This document shows positions 1-11,277 of a stretch of 64,000 nt of DNA, piece by piece. Source of the stretch: Dipteris shenzhenensis. Taxonomy: Eukaryota; Polypodiophyta; Polypodiopsida; Gleicheniales. Under the pieces are notes generated by a model. It saw only the letters and a list, made by a program, of their open reading frames with translations. It was not told the origin of the DNA and did no database searches. Position 1 is the first letter of the stretch, and each line of letters starts with the position of its first letter. The stretch lies in assembly GCA_047967505.1 (NCBI GenBank), contig CM106540.1; one strand, given 5' to 3'. The translations under genes were made by a program, and so were the position numbers.

Positions 1-269
1 CTTATACAAGTGCCCCCAACTCTGAGGCTAAATCCTGTTCCTGTTCAAACACAAGTCCCACAACTACTCAGGAATCCGAATTCACGACCATATCTAAGAG
101 CACCAAATCCAGCTCCTCAAGCAGTTCCAATACATCAATTACAAGCCGAGGAAGTAGACTCGCCATTTGAGAATGAAGCAGAGTACCTAGTGTACTATGT
201 AGAAGGTAGAGGGTCTAATACCAGTTTATGCAAAGCAAGTACGTCCCAACACATATTGTGCACCAATCA

Positions 270-400
270 AGTGCTACAGTTGTGGAAAAAATCACCGGAT
301 CGTAGAGTGCCCTCATCGTGGTAGTCCAGCTACTTTCGAACCACTTTGCAGTGATTGTGGCATAGGACATGCCTGTATGGATTGCCCCATGAAAAATAAG
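270..400 (+). pseudogene. Gag zinc knuckles of gypsy A
   Basis: Translating about 280-397 gives two Cys/His knuckles, CYSCGKNHRIVECPH and then LCSDCGIGHACMDCPMK, as in the nucleocapsid end of retrotransposon Gag, which binds the element RNA. The first is one residue short between Cys2 and His compared with the usual CX2CX4HX4C. The upstream Pro/Gln-rich segment from position 10 is in another frame, so a frameshift separates them. Confidence 0.65.
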
Positions 401-988
401 GTCCCATAATAAACAAAAATTAAGCCTGATGTCCCCATCAACATCATTGGGGTGGACCATCAAAATCTGGTTCTGGCAAGTGTAAAATCACAACCTGTAA
501 ATGTAATTACACACCAACAAAAAGAGGCCACCAAGGACCCTAACATTCCAATCCAATCAAAGCGACTTTTGAAAAAGAAAGCACAAGTGCCTCCACCTTT
601 GCCAAGCAATGAGTAGCCGAGCTCATCCACATTAACTCCTGAGCCTCAAATAAAAGCATCTCCATACACAAATGCAGAGGTGGAGAAGGCTTGTTTTCAG
701 GTACTTCAATAATGGGTACAAAAGGAACAAGCTCAATTTGAGGTTGAGAAACAAGCTCAAGACCCAATCCATGACTTGGCTCCACAAAGTATTGATACTG
801 TACTCGAGCCTTTGTTCCAACAACAGACTCCACAACATAATGTACCACCACGTCCACTTGACGGAGCCGCACTCTCTAGCATCTTGAGTTGCCCTGTGTC
901 AATTCCCATCGGAATCCTCCTATGGAATTGTCCCAATCTCTGAGAGAGTTTCAAAGGATGGATTGAACTCACAAATCCCCCTCCACCT
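401..988 (+). other. Degenerate gag-to-protease linker of gypsy A
   Basis: No continuous frame and no recognisable domain. It lies between the zinc knuckles and the protease and is presumably decayed gag-pol coding sequence. Confidence 0.4.
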
Positions 989-1330
989 ATGAACGACATC
1001 GAAGATATCCCTGTGCGGATGGGTGAGAGAGATGACATACACAACATTACTATGCCTTTGATCCACAAGGCATATAATGAAATCCAAGCCATAGTGGATG
1101 GTGGAGCAGGTGTAAATGTCCTATCAAAGGAGCTCTACAAAGAATGGGGTCTCCCACCAATTCAAAAGGCTAATTTCAACATATGCCTTGCTGATGATTC
1201 ATAGGCTAAACCCTAGGGAATAGTGAATGGTGTGTCCACAAAGATCACAGGAGTCTGCTTTTCCCTTCAATTCACAATCTTGGATCTCCACAAAAAATCC
1301 TATCAAATCTTACTGGGACATCCTTGGTAA
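989..1330 (+). pseudogene. Retropepsin-like protease of gypsy A
   Basis: The frame contains AIVDGGAGVNVLSKELYKEW, an aspartic protease active site in the D-G-G-A/S-G form seen in some plant gypsy lineages; gypsy B in this window has the similar DEGSG. The frame is stopped by TAG at 1201-1203 but continues in frame afterwards (AKP, stop, GIVNGVS). The C-terminal part, around 1300-1330, reads SYQILLGHPW, matching the LLGRP/LLGHPW end of such proteases. Inactive as it stands. Confidence 0.7.
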
Positions 1331-2510
1331 CAGGAAGCATCAGTCCTCCATGACTGGGGAACTGACAGACTCACAATCTAGAATTGAGACACCGCAGTCA
1401 GGGTGAATGTGGGAATAGGGGCTATTAAACCAATTGTGCCTAGAACATTCGATGACACATCTTCAACAACAATCTCAAGCAAATCAGCTCCCTTGGCAAC
1501 AACATGCCACAACAGGTGACTCACAAAGCAATGTTAATAACTGGATACAAACATTGGCAACCATTGACAACTGCCATTCATTAGACCCCATCTTTCACAT
1601 ATAGATGCTAAGGTGCTATAGGTAGATCCTCCACTCCCACATGAAGAACCAATTGATCTAGAGATGCCATTCTTTATGGCTAACCTCGAGTGGGATAATG
1701 AACCTGAAGAAGATACCCATACCAATGATGACTCAGATTTTCCTTAGGACCTTGAAACAAAGGCTGAGAATGCTGAAATTGAAGATCAAATCTTTGATAA
1801 TGACAGCCATTCTGCATGCCCTAATGGTAGTCAAGCTTCCAAAAGTTGAACCTCCAAAGTTGAATAACAGCAGAAGATCCCGCAAGAAGGCTGAAGGAGG
1901 AAATCGTAGAAAAGCCAAGTCCGATCACTTCAATGAATTCGAATGAGTCTAAACAAGGATCGTCAAATTGTACCTTGCAAAGTTAGCTCCCTCAAAATCA
2001 GAATCACCGCCTCTTAAATGGTCCCCTAAGGGACTGGAAGGAGTATACGTAGAAAATGAAACCTTACTTGGAAACACCTTACCAGTGGAAAAGTTACCCC
2101 ACAATTCCCAACGTAAGAAGTTTCGAAAATATAAGCCACATGTGCAGATGAAGCTCGATCAAGAGACTTCAGAAAAAGATAGTCAAGAAGAGCCTAACAA
2201 ATTAGTAAATGCAACTATGCCACCTAGTACACATGACACATGTTAGGCTAGTTCAAACACCATCAGAGGCCGATCTTCGAGAAGTGCCGGAATACTTCAA
2301 GAATTATACAAGTGGCAGTGCGCCAATAGTAATGCCAAGACCACTAAGAGAATCTAAAGTTTAAGAAACCGATAGCATTAGAGAAACTCCAATCTATGAG
2401 GGATTGGCAAAAACATGAACAATAAATGTTGTTCTTGAAGGAGAGGAAGAAAAACTAGTTTTCATTGGGAAACAACTTCAACATGAAGATGAAGCCAAAA
2501 TCAAAGCACT
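1331..2510 (+). other. Protease-RT spacer of gypsy A
   Basis: About 1.2 kb with only short broken frames (for example 1698-1946 and 1968-2246, Lys/Glu-rich). A long poorly conserved spacer between protease and RT is usual in this gypsy group. No domain recognised. Confidence 0.45.
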
Positions 2511-2514
2511 CCTA

Positions 2515-3240
2515 ATGGAATACCGCGACTGCCTAGCACGGTCATACAAAGAGATGAAAGGAATTTCACTAGAAGTGGTAGTACACACGATACCTATACG
2601 GAAAGGTGCTCACCCTAAGGTATGTGGACCTTATCGCACAAATCCTAAATATGGCACCATGGTTTATGATGAATTGGAAAAATTCCGGCTGGATTTATCT
2701 ACATGATAGATCACACTGATTGGGTTTCACCCATTATCATTGTGCCTAAACATGACACGAAGCTCAGAATATGCATAAACTTAAAAAATGTGAATGCCGC
2801 CACAATTAGGGATCACTATCCCCTACGCTTAATAGAAACAGTGTTGGAAAAGGTGGCAGGTTCATAAATATATAGCTTCTTGGATGGCTTTAGTGGCTAT
2901 AACCAAGTGCAAATCGCTCCTAAAGACCAATCAAAAATAGCATTTGCTACAAAATGGGGTATTTTTGCATATAGAGTCATGCCATTCGGCCTTTGTAATG
3001 CCCCGGCCACATTCCAGTGAGTCATGTTCACAACTTTCAAGTCATTTCTAAATAAGTTTTTATAGGTATTTTTGGATGATTTGTGCATCCATTCAAACAA
3101 ACAAGACCACTTCAAATGTCTTGAAGCAGTACTAATCAAATGCAGGGAGTATGGCATCTCTCTAAATCTAATAAAATGCCAGTTCATGGTCACCCACAGA
3201 GTTATTTTGGGACACATCATCTCTCAACATGGGATTGCAA
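2515..3240 (+). pseudogene. Reverse transcriptase of gypsy A
   Basis: RT would copy element RNA into DNA inside the virus-like particle. Successive frames give TDWVSPIIIVPK, LDGFSGYNQVQIAPKDQ, WGIFAYRVMPFGLCNAPATF and the catalytic box VFLDDLCIHSN (about 3068-3100), followed by CQFMVTHRVILGHIIS. Interruptions: a frameshift near 2700, TAA at about 2866, TGA after ATFQ at about 3018 (usual Arg, so CGA to TGA), and TAG just before VFLDD at about 3064 (usual Gln). The catalytic Asp pair is kept, but the protein cannot be made in one piece. Confidence 0.85.
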
Positions 3241-3880
3241 TTGACATGGATAAAATCAAAATCATCATGGAATTGCCTCCTCCTACAAATTCCAAAGGTG
3301 TACAGATCTTTATGGGACATGCTAGCTATTATAGAAGATTCATATTGCGGTATGCCATGATAGCTAGGCCACTTAACAAATTATTAGTGGAATTCTTATG
3401 GACTAAAGAGTGCGACCAAGCCTTTGAGCTTTTAAAGTGGCACCTAATCATAGCACCCATCCTTATATCTCCCAATTGGGATATTGATCTTCATGTTCAT
3501 ACTGATGGATCCAAGTATGCAATTGGGAGTGTACTTTGTTAACTTGGTGAACATAAGAAAGACTACCCATTCTACTTTTCCAGTCGATAACTCAATGATG
3601 CAGAAATCAACTATACCACCACAGAAAGAGAAGCCCTAGCAATGGTGTATAGTGTAAAGAAATTTCGGCACTATCTACTGGCAAATGATTTTGTCTTCTA
3701 CACCGACCATCAAGCATTGCTTTATCTTGTGAACCGTCCATGTACAATAGGAAGAATAACCAGATGGCTCCTCTTGCTTCAAGATTTCAACTTCAAAATA
3801 GTGGTCTGCAAAGGTGCACAACACTACATTGCCGATCACATGTCTCATGTCAAGTCAGGAGAAGAAGCTACTGGAGTAGA
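3241..3880 (+). pseudogene. RNase H of gypsy A
   Basis: The RT connection and RNase H domain read GHASYYRRFILRYAMIARPL, HVHTDGSKYAIGSVL, TTEREALAMVYSVKKFRHYL and FYTDHQALLYLVN. These carry the expected Asp (TDGS), Glu (EREA) and Asp (TDH) residues. In-frame TAA codons at about 3541 and 3589 interrupt it, both at positions where Gln is plausible. The domain would remove the RNA strand of the RNA-DNA hybrid. Confidence 0.82.
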
Positions 3881-4088
3881 AGTCAACTTACCAGATGCCA
3901 CACTATTTCAAATAGATGCTGTTCCAAAGTGGTGTGAAGATATCATTGGGTACTTGATGGTAGGAAGACCACCCCCTGAAATGAAAGCAATAGATGCCAG
4001 AAAATCGATTCTAAAAGCTGCACCCTATCAACTCATTGCAGGACAACTATATAGGATGGGCAAGGACTAGATATTAAGAAGATGTGTA

Positions 4089-5228
4089 ATGCCTCATGAG
4101 ATCATGCCAATCCTAAGTGAAGTCCATGAAGGCATTGCAGGAGGACACTTCCAAGGGAAAGCCACAGGAAGAAAAGTTCTCCTCGCAGGCTACTGGTGGC
4201 CAACATTGTGGGCAAATGCCTATGAATATGTAAAAGGCTATGATGTATGCCAATGGACTACTAAACCACAACACAAAGACTTCAATCCCCTAACAACAGT
4301 TGTTGCACAAAAGCCATTTGAAAAATGGGGGATTGGCTATGTGGGTCCCATACATCTAGCAGCAAAAGGAACACAGGCATGCTTCATCATTGTGGCCATT
4401 GATTACTTTACAAAATCGGCTGAAGCTAAAGCAGTCAGAAAGGCAGATGCCAGAAGCATAGCAAGATTCTTATACGAAAATGTGATCACCCGATTTGGAT
4501 GCCCCATTGAAATTGTGTCAAATAGAGGCACACATTTTGTCAATGAGGTAATCCAAGAACTCTTGTCTGGCTTCATGGTAATCCATACAAAAAGCAAACC
4601 CTACTACCCCCAAGGGAATGGATAGGCCGAATCCACCAACAAAATAATATGCATTATCCTCACCAAGGTAATAGAACCACAGCGTTCTGATTGGGCAGAG
4701 AAATTGAATGCTACCTTATGGGCATACAAAACCACATTCAAGGTCAGTACAAGGAACACAACTTTTCAATTGGTGTACGGCCTTGAAGCTGTGGTCCCAC
4801 TCGAATTTGTAATACCAAGTCTATGCATAGCAGTATAGGAATGCATGGGAGACCATGAATCCTTGCAAGAAAGGCTCTATTAGTTGGAGAAGCATACAAA
4901 GACAAGACTAGTCGCCTACCATGCCATGATAATAGAAAAACGTAGAAGAAAGGCATGGTTTGACAGAAATATGAAAGCTAAAGACATTAAGGAAGGCGAC
5001 TTAGTCCTGTTATACAATGCCAAAGTACACAAGGGGAAACTAAAGTATCTAGGTCAAGGACCCTACCGAGTATGAAAGATGAATCCCATCGGAGCTATGC
5101 TGCCAGAAACATTGGATGGAGTCCAATTCAACACAATAATAAATGGCAGCCGATTGAAGCATGACTACATCAACACACAAGCCATCCCCGACAAAAATGA
5201 AGATTTGGGAAACCAAGTCTTCCTTAGT
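4089..5228 (+). pseudogene. Integrase of gypsy A
   Basis: The N-terminal zinc-binding region (HEGIAGGHFQGKATG, YWWPTLWANA, YDVCQW) has lost part of its HHCC set. In the core, the positions of the first two catalytic Asp read WGIGYVGPI and VSNRGTHF, that is, both Asp are replaced, while the Glu region (NG-stop-AESTNK) has TAG in place of Gln at 4622. Further TAG codons occur at about 4838 and 4880. The C-terminal part reads EGDLVLLYNAKVHKGKLKYL and GPYRV, the usual end of a gypsy integrase. Clearly non-functional. Confidence 0.82.
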
Positions 5229-6010
5229 TAGGATTAGATTGTATCACAAGCACTCACTAGCATATGCACGTTTTTGCACATATAGTTTGCACTAGATTGT
5301 TACATGCACACTCATTGGCATATGCACATTTTTGCACATTTAGGAAGACCTAATCAATTTCGTATTAGGGATGATTGAGTCTTAGTTTCACTATTAAATC
5401 CCACAAATAAGCATATAGTTAGACACATCACGTGCACTCACACGATTTTGCATAGGCACATAATAGATTGCATCAATAATAGTATCACACCCTTTCATTC
5501 CATACTCTCAAAGCATGCAATGAATTCACAAGCAAGACAAGAAGCTATGCCACAACTCAAGATGAATTGGCAAAAGAGTTTGTAGCCTCAGCAACGAGAC
5601 CCCCGCCAAACATCACAGCCGTATCCTATATGCAAAAATATCAGACTTGCATACAAACTTATCCTACAAGCTCAATGATATGGGTGCATTCGCATCCAAC
5701 ATGTATGCAAGATAGTAAGAAATGCAAGCCTCAACAACGAGACCCCTGCCAAACCTCTTTCCAAGAAGATTCAATAGCAGAGTCCGTAACCTTAGCAATG
5801 ATATCCCCTCTGAAATTCACAGCCATCTACCCCTCCTTAAGAGGAGATAAGCTTCCTAACTACAAACCACAAATTGTGCAAAATCATTACAGCAGGAATG
5901 ACTTGCATGCCACAAGCTCAATAGTCACTTGGTTATGCACATGGCATCCCAACTCCGAAATTAAAATAAGCCATAACCCAAGGACGGGTAATAAAATGGA
6001 TCCGGGAGTA
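5229..6010 (+). other. Non-coding stretch after gypsy A pol
   Basis: No domain seen. A short phrase (CACTCA-TGGCATATGCAC-TTTTTGCACAT type) recurs near 5250 and 5310, and TCAGCAACGAGACCCC recurs near 5588 and 5732. The last bases, GGATCCGGGAGTA, could be a degenerate polypurine tract before the LTR. Confidence 0.4.
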
Positions 6011-6124
6011 TGTTGACTCTATGCCAACATGGACTTAGGTAAAACAAAATATGTGTGTAGAGTACTGGCAAAGCTCCGCTTGTACTTGCATAAGGCTAGA
6101 AATAATCCCTCTTAGAAATCCAAC

Positions 6125-6445
6125 TTGCATGTTCTACATGCAACTTCTACATGCGAGTTCTACATGCAAGTTCTACATATGACTTCTACATACAACTCCT
6201 ACATGCAACTCCTACATGCGAGTTCTACGTGCGAGTTCTACATGGAAGTTCTACATACGACTTGGACATGCGAGTTCTACATGCAAGTTCTCCATATGAC
6301 TTGTACATGTGAGTTCTACATGCAAGTTCTACATACAACTTCTACATACAACTCCTACATGCAACTCCTACATCCGAGTTGTACATATGAGTTCTACATG
6401 CAAGTTCTACATATGACTTCTACATGCAACTTCTATATGCAAGAC
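6125..6445 (+). repeat. Minisatellite of 12-15 bp units inside LTR
   Basis: Repeated TTCTACATGCAAG / TTCTACATGCGAG / TCCTACATGCAAC units, about two dozen degenerate copies. The inverted LTR copy carries the same array at about 12870-13130 with a different unit order, so the array evolves separately in each copy. Confidence 0.85.
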
Positions 6446-6639
6446 ATGTAGAGAGAGAATGTGTTACAATTCCTACATGCAGAGAGAGAAGCTCTCCAAC
6501 TTGTATAAATACCCCATAATGGAATGAAGCCCACACTCTTTGGGGCATTGTGTTGAGTTCTACTTTGGTATTCCAAGCAATTGTCTCAAGTGTCCATGCT
6601 TACTTGCACTCCACGTCCAAAAGCATGTCCTAACCTTGC

Positions 6640-6855
6640 AACTCCTCCTCCCCTCTCCTCCAACCTTGCAACCCATCCTCTCCCTCTCCTCCTCCCTCCT
6701 CCTCCTCCCTTCTCCTCCTCCCTCTTCCTCCTCCTCCTCCTCCCTCCTCCTCCTCCTCCTCTCTTCTCCTCTCTCCTCCTCCCTTCTCCTCCTCCTCCTC
6801 TCTCCTCCTCCCTCCTCCTCCTCCTCCTCCTCCTCCTCCCTCCTCTCTCTTCTTT
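6640..6855 (+). repeat. Polypyrimidine (CTC/CCT) tract inside LTR
   Basis: About 200 bp almost entirely C and T on the plus strand, in CTCCTC and CCTCCT units. It lies just downstream of the TATA box and the conserved GGCATTGTGTT phrase. A matching but shorter purine tract lies at about 12640-12730 in the inverted LTR, and a similar tract at 29290-29470. Confidence 0.9.
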
Positions 6856-6969
6856 CCCCCATGCTCTTACACCTTCTTCCTCTCCCACTCCTATGCTTCC
6901 CCTAAACCCTTTGTTCCTCAACCCTTAAACTCCATGATCTATGAGGAAGACGAGTTCTCCACCATGTAC

Positions 6970-7142
6970 TCTACCCTAAACCTTGGAACTCCTTCTAATC
7001 CTGGAACCTCCTAAACCTTGGAACCTCCTTCTAAACCTTGGAACTCCTTCTAACCCTAGAACCTCCTTCAAAACCCTGGAACCTCGTTCTAACCCTGGAA
7101 CCTCCTTCTAACCTTTAAACTCCTCCTAAACCCTGCAACCCC
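6970..7142 (+). repeat. Second LTR minisatellite, about 20-bp units
   Basis: Degenerate copies of ACCTTGGAACCTCCTTCTAA in tandem, ending CTCCTAAACCCTGCAACCCCC. The inverted LTR copy has the complementary array at about 12285-12520 (GAGGTTCCAAAGTGTAGAA-type units). Confidence 0.8.
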
Positions 7143-7345
7143 CAATGAAGGTGAAAGCCTTCATTACCTCAATTATGATGATACACGTTCCTTTTACACA
7201 TGCATGCACTTTGTTTGCTTACCACACTTAAGCCTACATCTCTCACCAGAACACAACTTGAGGTCCTAAGCTACACATATACTACAACCGACAACCCCGA
7301 TATATGTATAGGTGACAAAAAGCCTCGAAACCCTGCATACTGAGA

Positions 7346-9070
7346 ATACCCTACTCTTCCTACGGAAGCCGTAGAAAAGCGCTAACAAAGCATAATGACA
7401 AGTGATGCAAATGATCTATCCTTTTTCCAAATACTGAGAAGTCATCCAGAAATACCTTCATGAATGAGGTCAGGTACTCTGCAAATACCTCTTGTATATA
7501 TTTTTGGAAAGTGGGTGGTGCATTTTTCAATCCAAAGATCATGACATTGGATGCAAATACACCCCATTCTGTTACAAATGTAGTTTTATCTCTGGCTTCT
7601 GGAGCCATTTTGATCTAGTTATACCCACTAAAATCATCTAAAAAACTATAAATCTCATGTTCAGCCATAGCATCAAGCAATGAATCACAAAATGGGATGA
7701 GGGAATGGATCAGTGATGGTTGTTGTATTCAACTTTATGTAATCAACACATATTTGTAGTTTCCCATTTTTCTTTGGAACAATAACAATTGGGGATAACC
7801 ATGTCACATGTGTTAGTGGATACATGAAACCAACCCTCATCAACTTATCAATTTCCTCCTTTACCAACTTGGCATAATTTGGATTCATTCTATATCTCCC
7901 TCGAATGATTGGTACTGCATCTTTTTTTAGACTTATTCTATGTTGACAGAATGATGGATCTACCCCCTTCATATCACTGTAATGCCATGCAAAAATGTCC
8001 TTGTATTGTTCTAATAACTTTTTGAGAGCACTTTGAATCGTGGGGGAAGATTTGTACTCACCATGACTATTTGTGGGTTGTCCTCGTCCCCCAAATTCAT
8101 TTCTTCCAAGTCATCTTGTCTTACCCTCGCACTCCTTTGCATTTGCTCTTCAGACTGACTTTCTATCTCTTGAATTGCTTGTTCTGGTGATGTAGAAGCA
8201 AGAGATCTTTCTGCATCGCTATTGTCTACATTTATAGCCGTTTTTGTAAATTCTCCTATCAGAAGCTTTTCTGACTGTGTTCCAATTCTATTCTATCCTG
8301 CAGCAACTGGAAGTGTATCAGACTGCTATTTTTGTCCATCCGGGTCAACATATTGATCAATAATTTTCACAACATCAATTTCAAAAATAGGGAAGATAGT
8401 GGGGTTCCTTTTAAAAAAAATTTCTTCCTCATCTTCATCAATATCAAAAATCATATTGATGCCTTCTGCTTCTATTGGCTATGTTTTTTTTGGAAAACTT
8501 TTTGTACAAGATAAGTTAACTGTGATTTTCTTTTTTCTCTTCCTGATAGTGATTCTCTCTGAGCCCCAATCTTGCTTGACTTTAGCATCTCTCAACCGTG
8601 GCCTACCCAAGAGCGTGTTGTAAGCAGAATCTTTTTCCTCCATTCTGAGTACCGCAAATATAACTATGAAAGTCATACCCATGATTGTAATTTCTTGCCC
8701 TCTCAAGATTCCAAGAGGTTGGATTCTTCTTTGGTCAGACATCCTCACTTGGAATGGTGCTAGAACCAGCTCATTACAGCAAATTTTTTTAAATACATCC
8801 TCTGATAGGATATTCATGCCTGAACCTTCATCAACTAAAACTTCTGGAATTTTTTGCCTCTTGTATAGTACATCAATGAGTGGTACTTGATAGTCCTCAT
8901 CTTCAATTGTAGATGTATAATTGTCTAGAGTTTCTTCTTCATCATCACTTGCTTTATTGTCTGTGCATGTATCTGACTCTTGTGTTAGAAATCCCTTGCA
9001 AATCTGATGTTTGAAGGTTGGGACCAAGTTCAATAACTGGTCAAGAGTGATTTGACTTTGTAACTCCATA
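7346..9070 (-). pseudogene. Protease and reverse transcriptase of gypsy B
   Basis: Read on the minus strand. Protease (about 8480-9069): VDEGSGMNILSEDVFKK and YNTLLGRPRLRDAKVKQDWG. A degenerate linker follows (7980-8470). RT (about 7360-7975) reads GRYRMNPNYAKLVKEEIDKL, SPIVIVPKKNGKLQICVDY, TEWGVFASNVMIFGLKNAPP and the catalytic FLDDFSVFGKR. The frame breaks several times, and the element stops at about 7346, so RNase H and integrase are missing. The related VSPIIIVPK and GLCNAPA motifs in element A suggest the same broad lineage. Confidence 0.82.
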
Positions 9071-9600
9071 AGCTTTTGGTAAAAGAGTGTATGGTCCTCT
9101 TGTTTTGTATTAAAGCCTTCTTTCTACTCATTGTCCATTGTCACAAACATCTTACTTTTTTCTACTGTGACAGAATGTAGCGCATCTTATGGTTCTGCTT
9201 TTATATCTTTGTTTTCCTTTTCTGGTATTTCTAACCCTGTTCTACTGTCTGCAGAATGCATATGCTGTTTTGCAGATGTGCCTTGTTCTGAGGAAGCTTT
9301 TTTTGTGTAGTTTCTCTGTATTGCAATTTGTTTTGATGCCTTTTGACTGCTTTGAGGAGCTTGAGCCTACAGGTTACCCTCTTTGGTTTGTAGTGCAGAC
9401 GTACTACTATCGGACTGCTATTTATAGTGACTGATGCCCTTGCCTTTGTTAATGTGATGCTCTTTTCTGACATCCTGTGAAGCATTGTTGGCAAGTACTT
9501 GTTGTAATGCTTTGTTTCTTGTCTCATTTTGATAGGCCAACTCATTGCCTTGGCATTGTCTCTTTGTGTTTGTCCCAATCCTTGTATAGGCTTTGTATTT
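9071..9600 (-). other. Degenerate Gag-protease linker of gypsy B
   Basis: Only short broken frames. It lies between the Gag zinc knuckles and the protease of element B; no domain recognised. Confidence 0.35.
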
Positions 9601-11277
9601 TATGACCTTGTAACTGCTAATGCATGAGTAGTATTCGGACTTTGCTGATTATTGTAATTGTTATCTGGATTATGAGGAGTGTATTATACCATATTCACTC
9701 CTAGAGGTTGTTGTTGTGGACCATTTTGATTGTTTCTTCCATCATAATGGATGATTGGCATACCTCTTTCCCCATGGTGTTTACACCAAAGTTCACATTG
9801 TGGGCCTTGCCTATGGCCATCCATGCCACAATAAGTGCATGCCTGGTTTTGTCCTTGCTGTTGTTGTTGTTGATGTTCCCATTGTTGCTGAAATTGCCTT
9901 CTAGGGGCTACATTTAGATATCTTTGTTGGGCTGGCCTTACTACTACTATTTGACTAGCAGGTACAGCTGGCTCTTGATTGTGTTATTGTTGTACATCGG
10001 GTGGTACCCTCCCTCTATAGTTTGGGTTGTACCAACATCTTTCTTTGTCATGGTTATCTTTTTTGCAAAATTCACATGGAATCTTTTGGGGCTGTGGGGC
10101 TTGAGGTGGTGGCTTCAAGCTTTGAAGCTGCTCCTTGATCATTTTCTTCAGCTTGGAGATTTTATATGTTGTCTTTTTTGCTATGGATTTTTCTTTGTTT
10201 TTCTGCTTCTTTTATCTCTTTTTCTTCTTGGAATATTCTTCTTCATCTTCATCTTCTTCGAATGAGGTAGCTTCTTCTTCATCAATGTCTTCTTCTGCTT
10301 CATTATCTGTGTCCGTATCTGAATCGACGGATTTTGAATCTGAATGCTTTTTCTTTCTTGTCTCCTTGGACTTTGATACTGTATCAAGTCTCCTTTCTGC
10401 CCTTTGTGCTCCTTCTACCAAATTATTAAAGTCATTTGCCCCTCCAAGCTATGGTCCTTGCTAGCTACTGTAGTTCTCAGTTCTTTGTTTAATCCTTTGC
10501 AAAAACAATCCCCAAGTTGCTCCTGGGTGGGTTGTTGGTCTACTGTTAGTCTTCTGTTGAGGTTTTGAAACATCTGAGAATAATCTTCAACCATAAGATC
10601 TTTTTGTTTCATAGTTCTCAGTTTCTTGAGGATATCCTCTGGAGCTTTTTCTTTTTTGAAACGACTCAAGAATGCTCTTTTCAATGTGTCATAGTCAACA
10701 AAATGAGCAACACCATACTGCATAAAGAAGTTCATTGCTTTACCATTGAAGGTAGATACAAATTGTTCTTTCTTGGTAGCATCTTGCAATTGTCCAAATC
10801 CACTAGCTGTCCATCTTGTCTCAAACTGTCCAACATGAATCTTAGGATCTTCTTTATCTTTGCCAGTGAATTTAGCTACTTTGACTAGTGGGTTCTGCAT
10901 CTTTGGTTGTACTGGTGCACTAGCTTGTACTTGGGAGGCTTCTTATTAGGAGGTTTGGGGAGGGCATTGAAATTTAGCCTTTGTCTTGCACTCATGAATA
11001 CATTAGTTGCAATATTTGCTGCAAGTTCTCTTTGTAGGAGTTCTTGTGTAGGACTAGGTAGCACCAGTTTTTGTAATTCATCTTGTGCTTCATGTAGTTC
11101 CCTGCTATGTAACGAATTGTCTGAGGAACTTGTGCCACTTGTAATATAATTAGAGTCATGTAGAATGTCATCAAGATCTTCTGCTTGTGATGCAGTGTCT
11201 GCCCGACTTCTATTTTGTGTGAAGTATGCCATATCAATGTGACGTGGAGAGATATCTTCCTCATGCCTATTTGACAT
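9601..11277 (-). pseudogene. Gag of gypsy B
   Basis: The minus strand starts MSNRHEEDISPRHIDMAYF at 11277. After a frameshift near 10900 it continues with a retrotransposon Gag domain (VAKFTGKDKEDPKIHVGQFE, FVSTFNGKAMNFFMQYG, LKRAFLSRFKKEKAPEDIL). A second frameshift near 10430 leads to an acidic segment (SDTDTDNEAEEDIDEEEA) and a Lys-rich run. Two zinc knuckles follow: CEFCKKDNHDKERCWYNP (about 10040-10080) and CTYCGMDGHRQGPQCELW (about 9790-9835). Gag would form the particle and package RNA. Broken by at least two frameshifts and several stops. Confidence 0.82.

Larger units (their letters stand above)
1..5228 (+). mobile_element. Decayed Ty3/gypsy retrotransposon A, internal region
   Basis: A gag-pol region can be read on the plus strand in the order gag zinc knuckles, protease, long spacer, reverse transcriptase, RNase H, integrase. 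This is the gypsy order (integrase last). The protease motif has the form D-G-G-A-G and a spacer of about 1.1 kb separates protease from RT, both in keeping with the Tat/Athila side of plant gypsy elements; that lineage call is inference. The frame is broken by many stops (mostly TAG, TAA or TGA where Gln or Arg is expected) and by frameshifts, so the copy is dead. The 5' part lies outside the window. A plus-oriented LTR at 6011 could be its 3' LTR. Confidence 0.85.
6011..7345 (+). repeat. Large gypsy-type LTR, plus orientation
   Basis: Starts TGTTGACTC and is homologous, in inverted orientation, to 12217-13250. The shared phrases include GCCAACATGGAC, AAAGCTCCGCTTGTACTTGC, TTGTATAAATACCC and the end TCATTACCTCAA-TATGATGATACAC. 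It contains a short-unit minisatellite, a TATA box (TATAAATACCCC near 6503), a CCT/CTC tract and a second minisatellite. After 7188 homology to the B LTR stops; 7248-7345 instead resembles the LTR at about 29820-29920. It may be the 3' LTR of gypsy A or a solo or chimeric LTR. Confidence 0.65.

Noticed and set aside
6125-6445. CRISPR-like array of short repeats
   Set aside because: Units are contiguous and degenerate with no unique spacers; it is an LTR minisatellite in a plant genome.
6560-6928. Long ORFs of Ser/Leu/Pro or Glu/Arg/Gly on both strands
   Set aside because: They are translations of the CTC/CCT tract of an LTR, open in all frames because of base composition.
9189-10265. Plus-strand hydrophobic ORFs (possible membrane proteins)
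   Set aside because: Antisense of gypsy B Gag, where Lys/Glu/Gln-rich minus-strand codons read as Phe/Leu/Cys on the plus strand.
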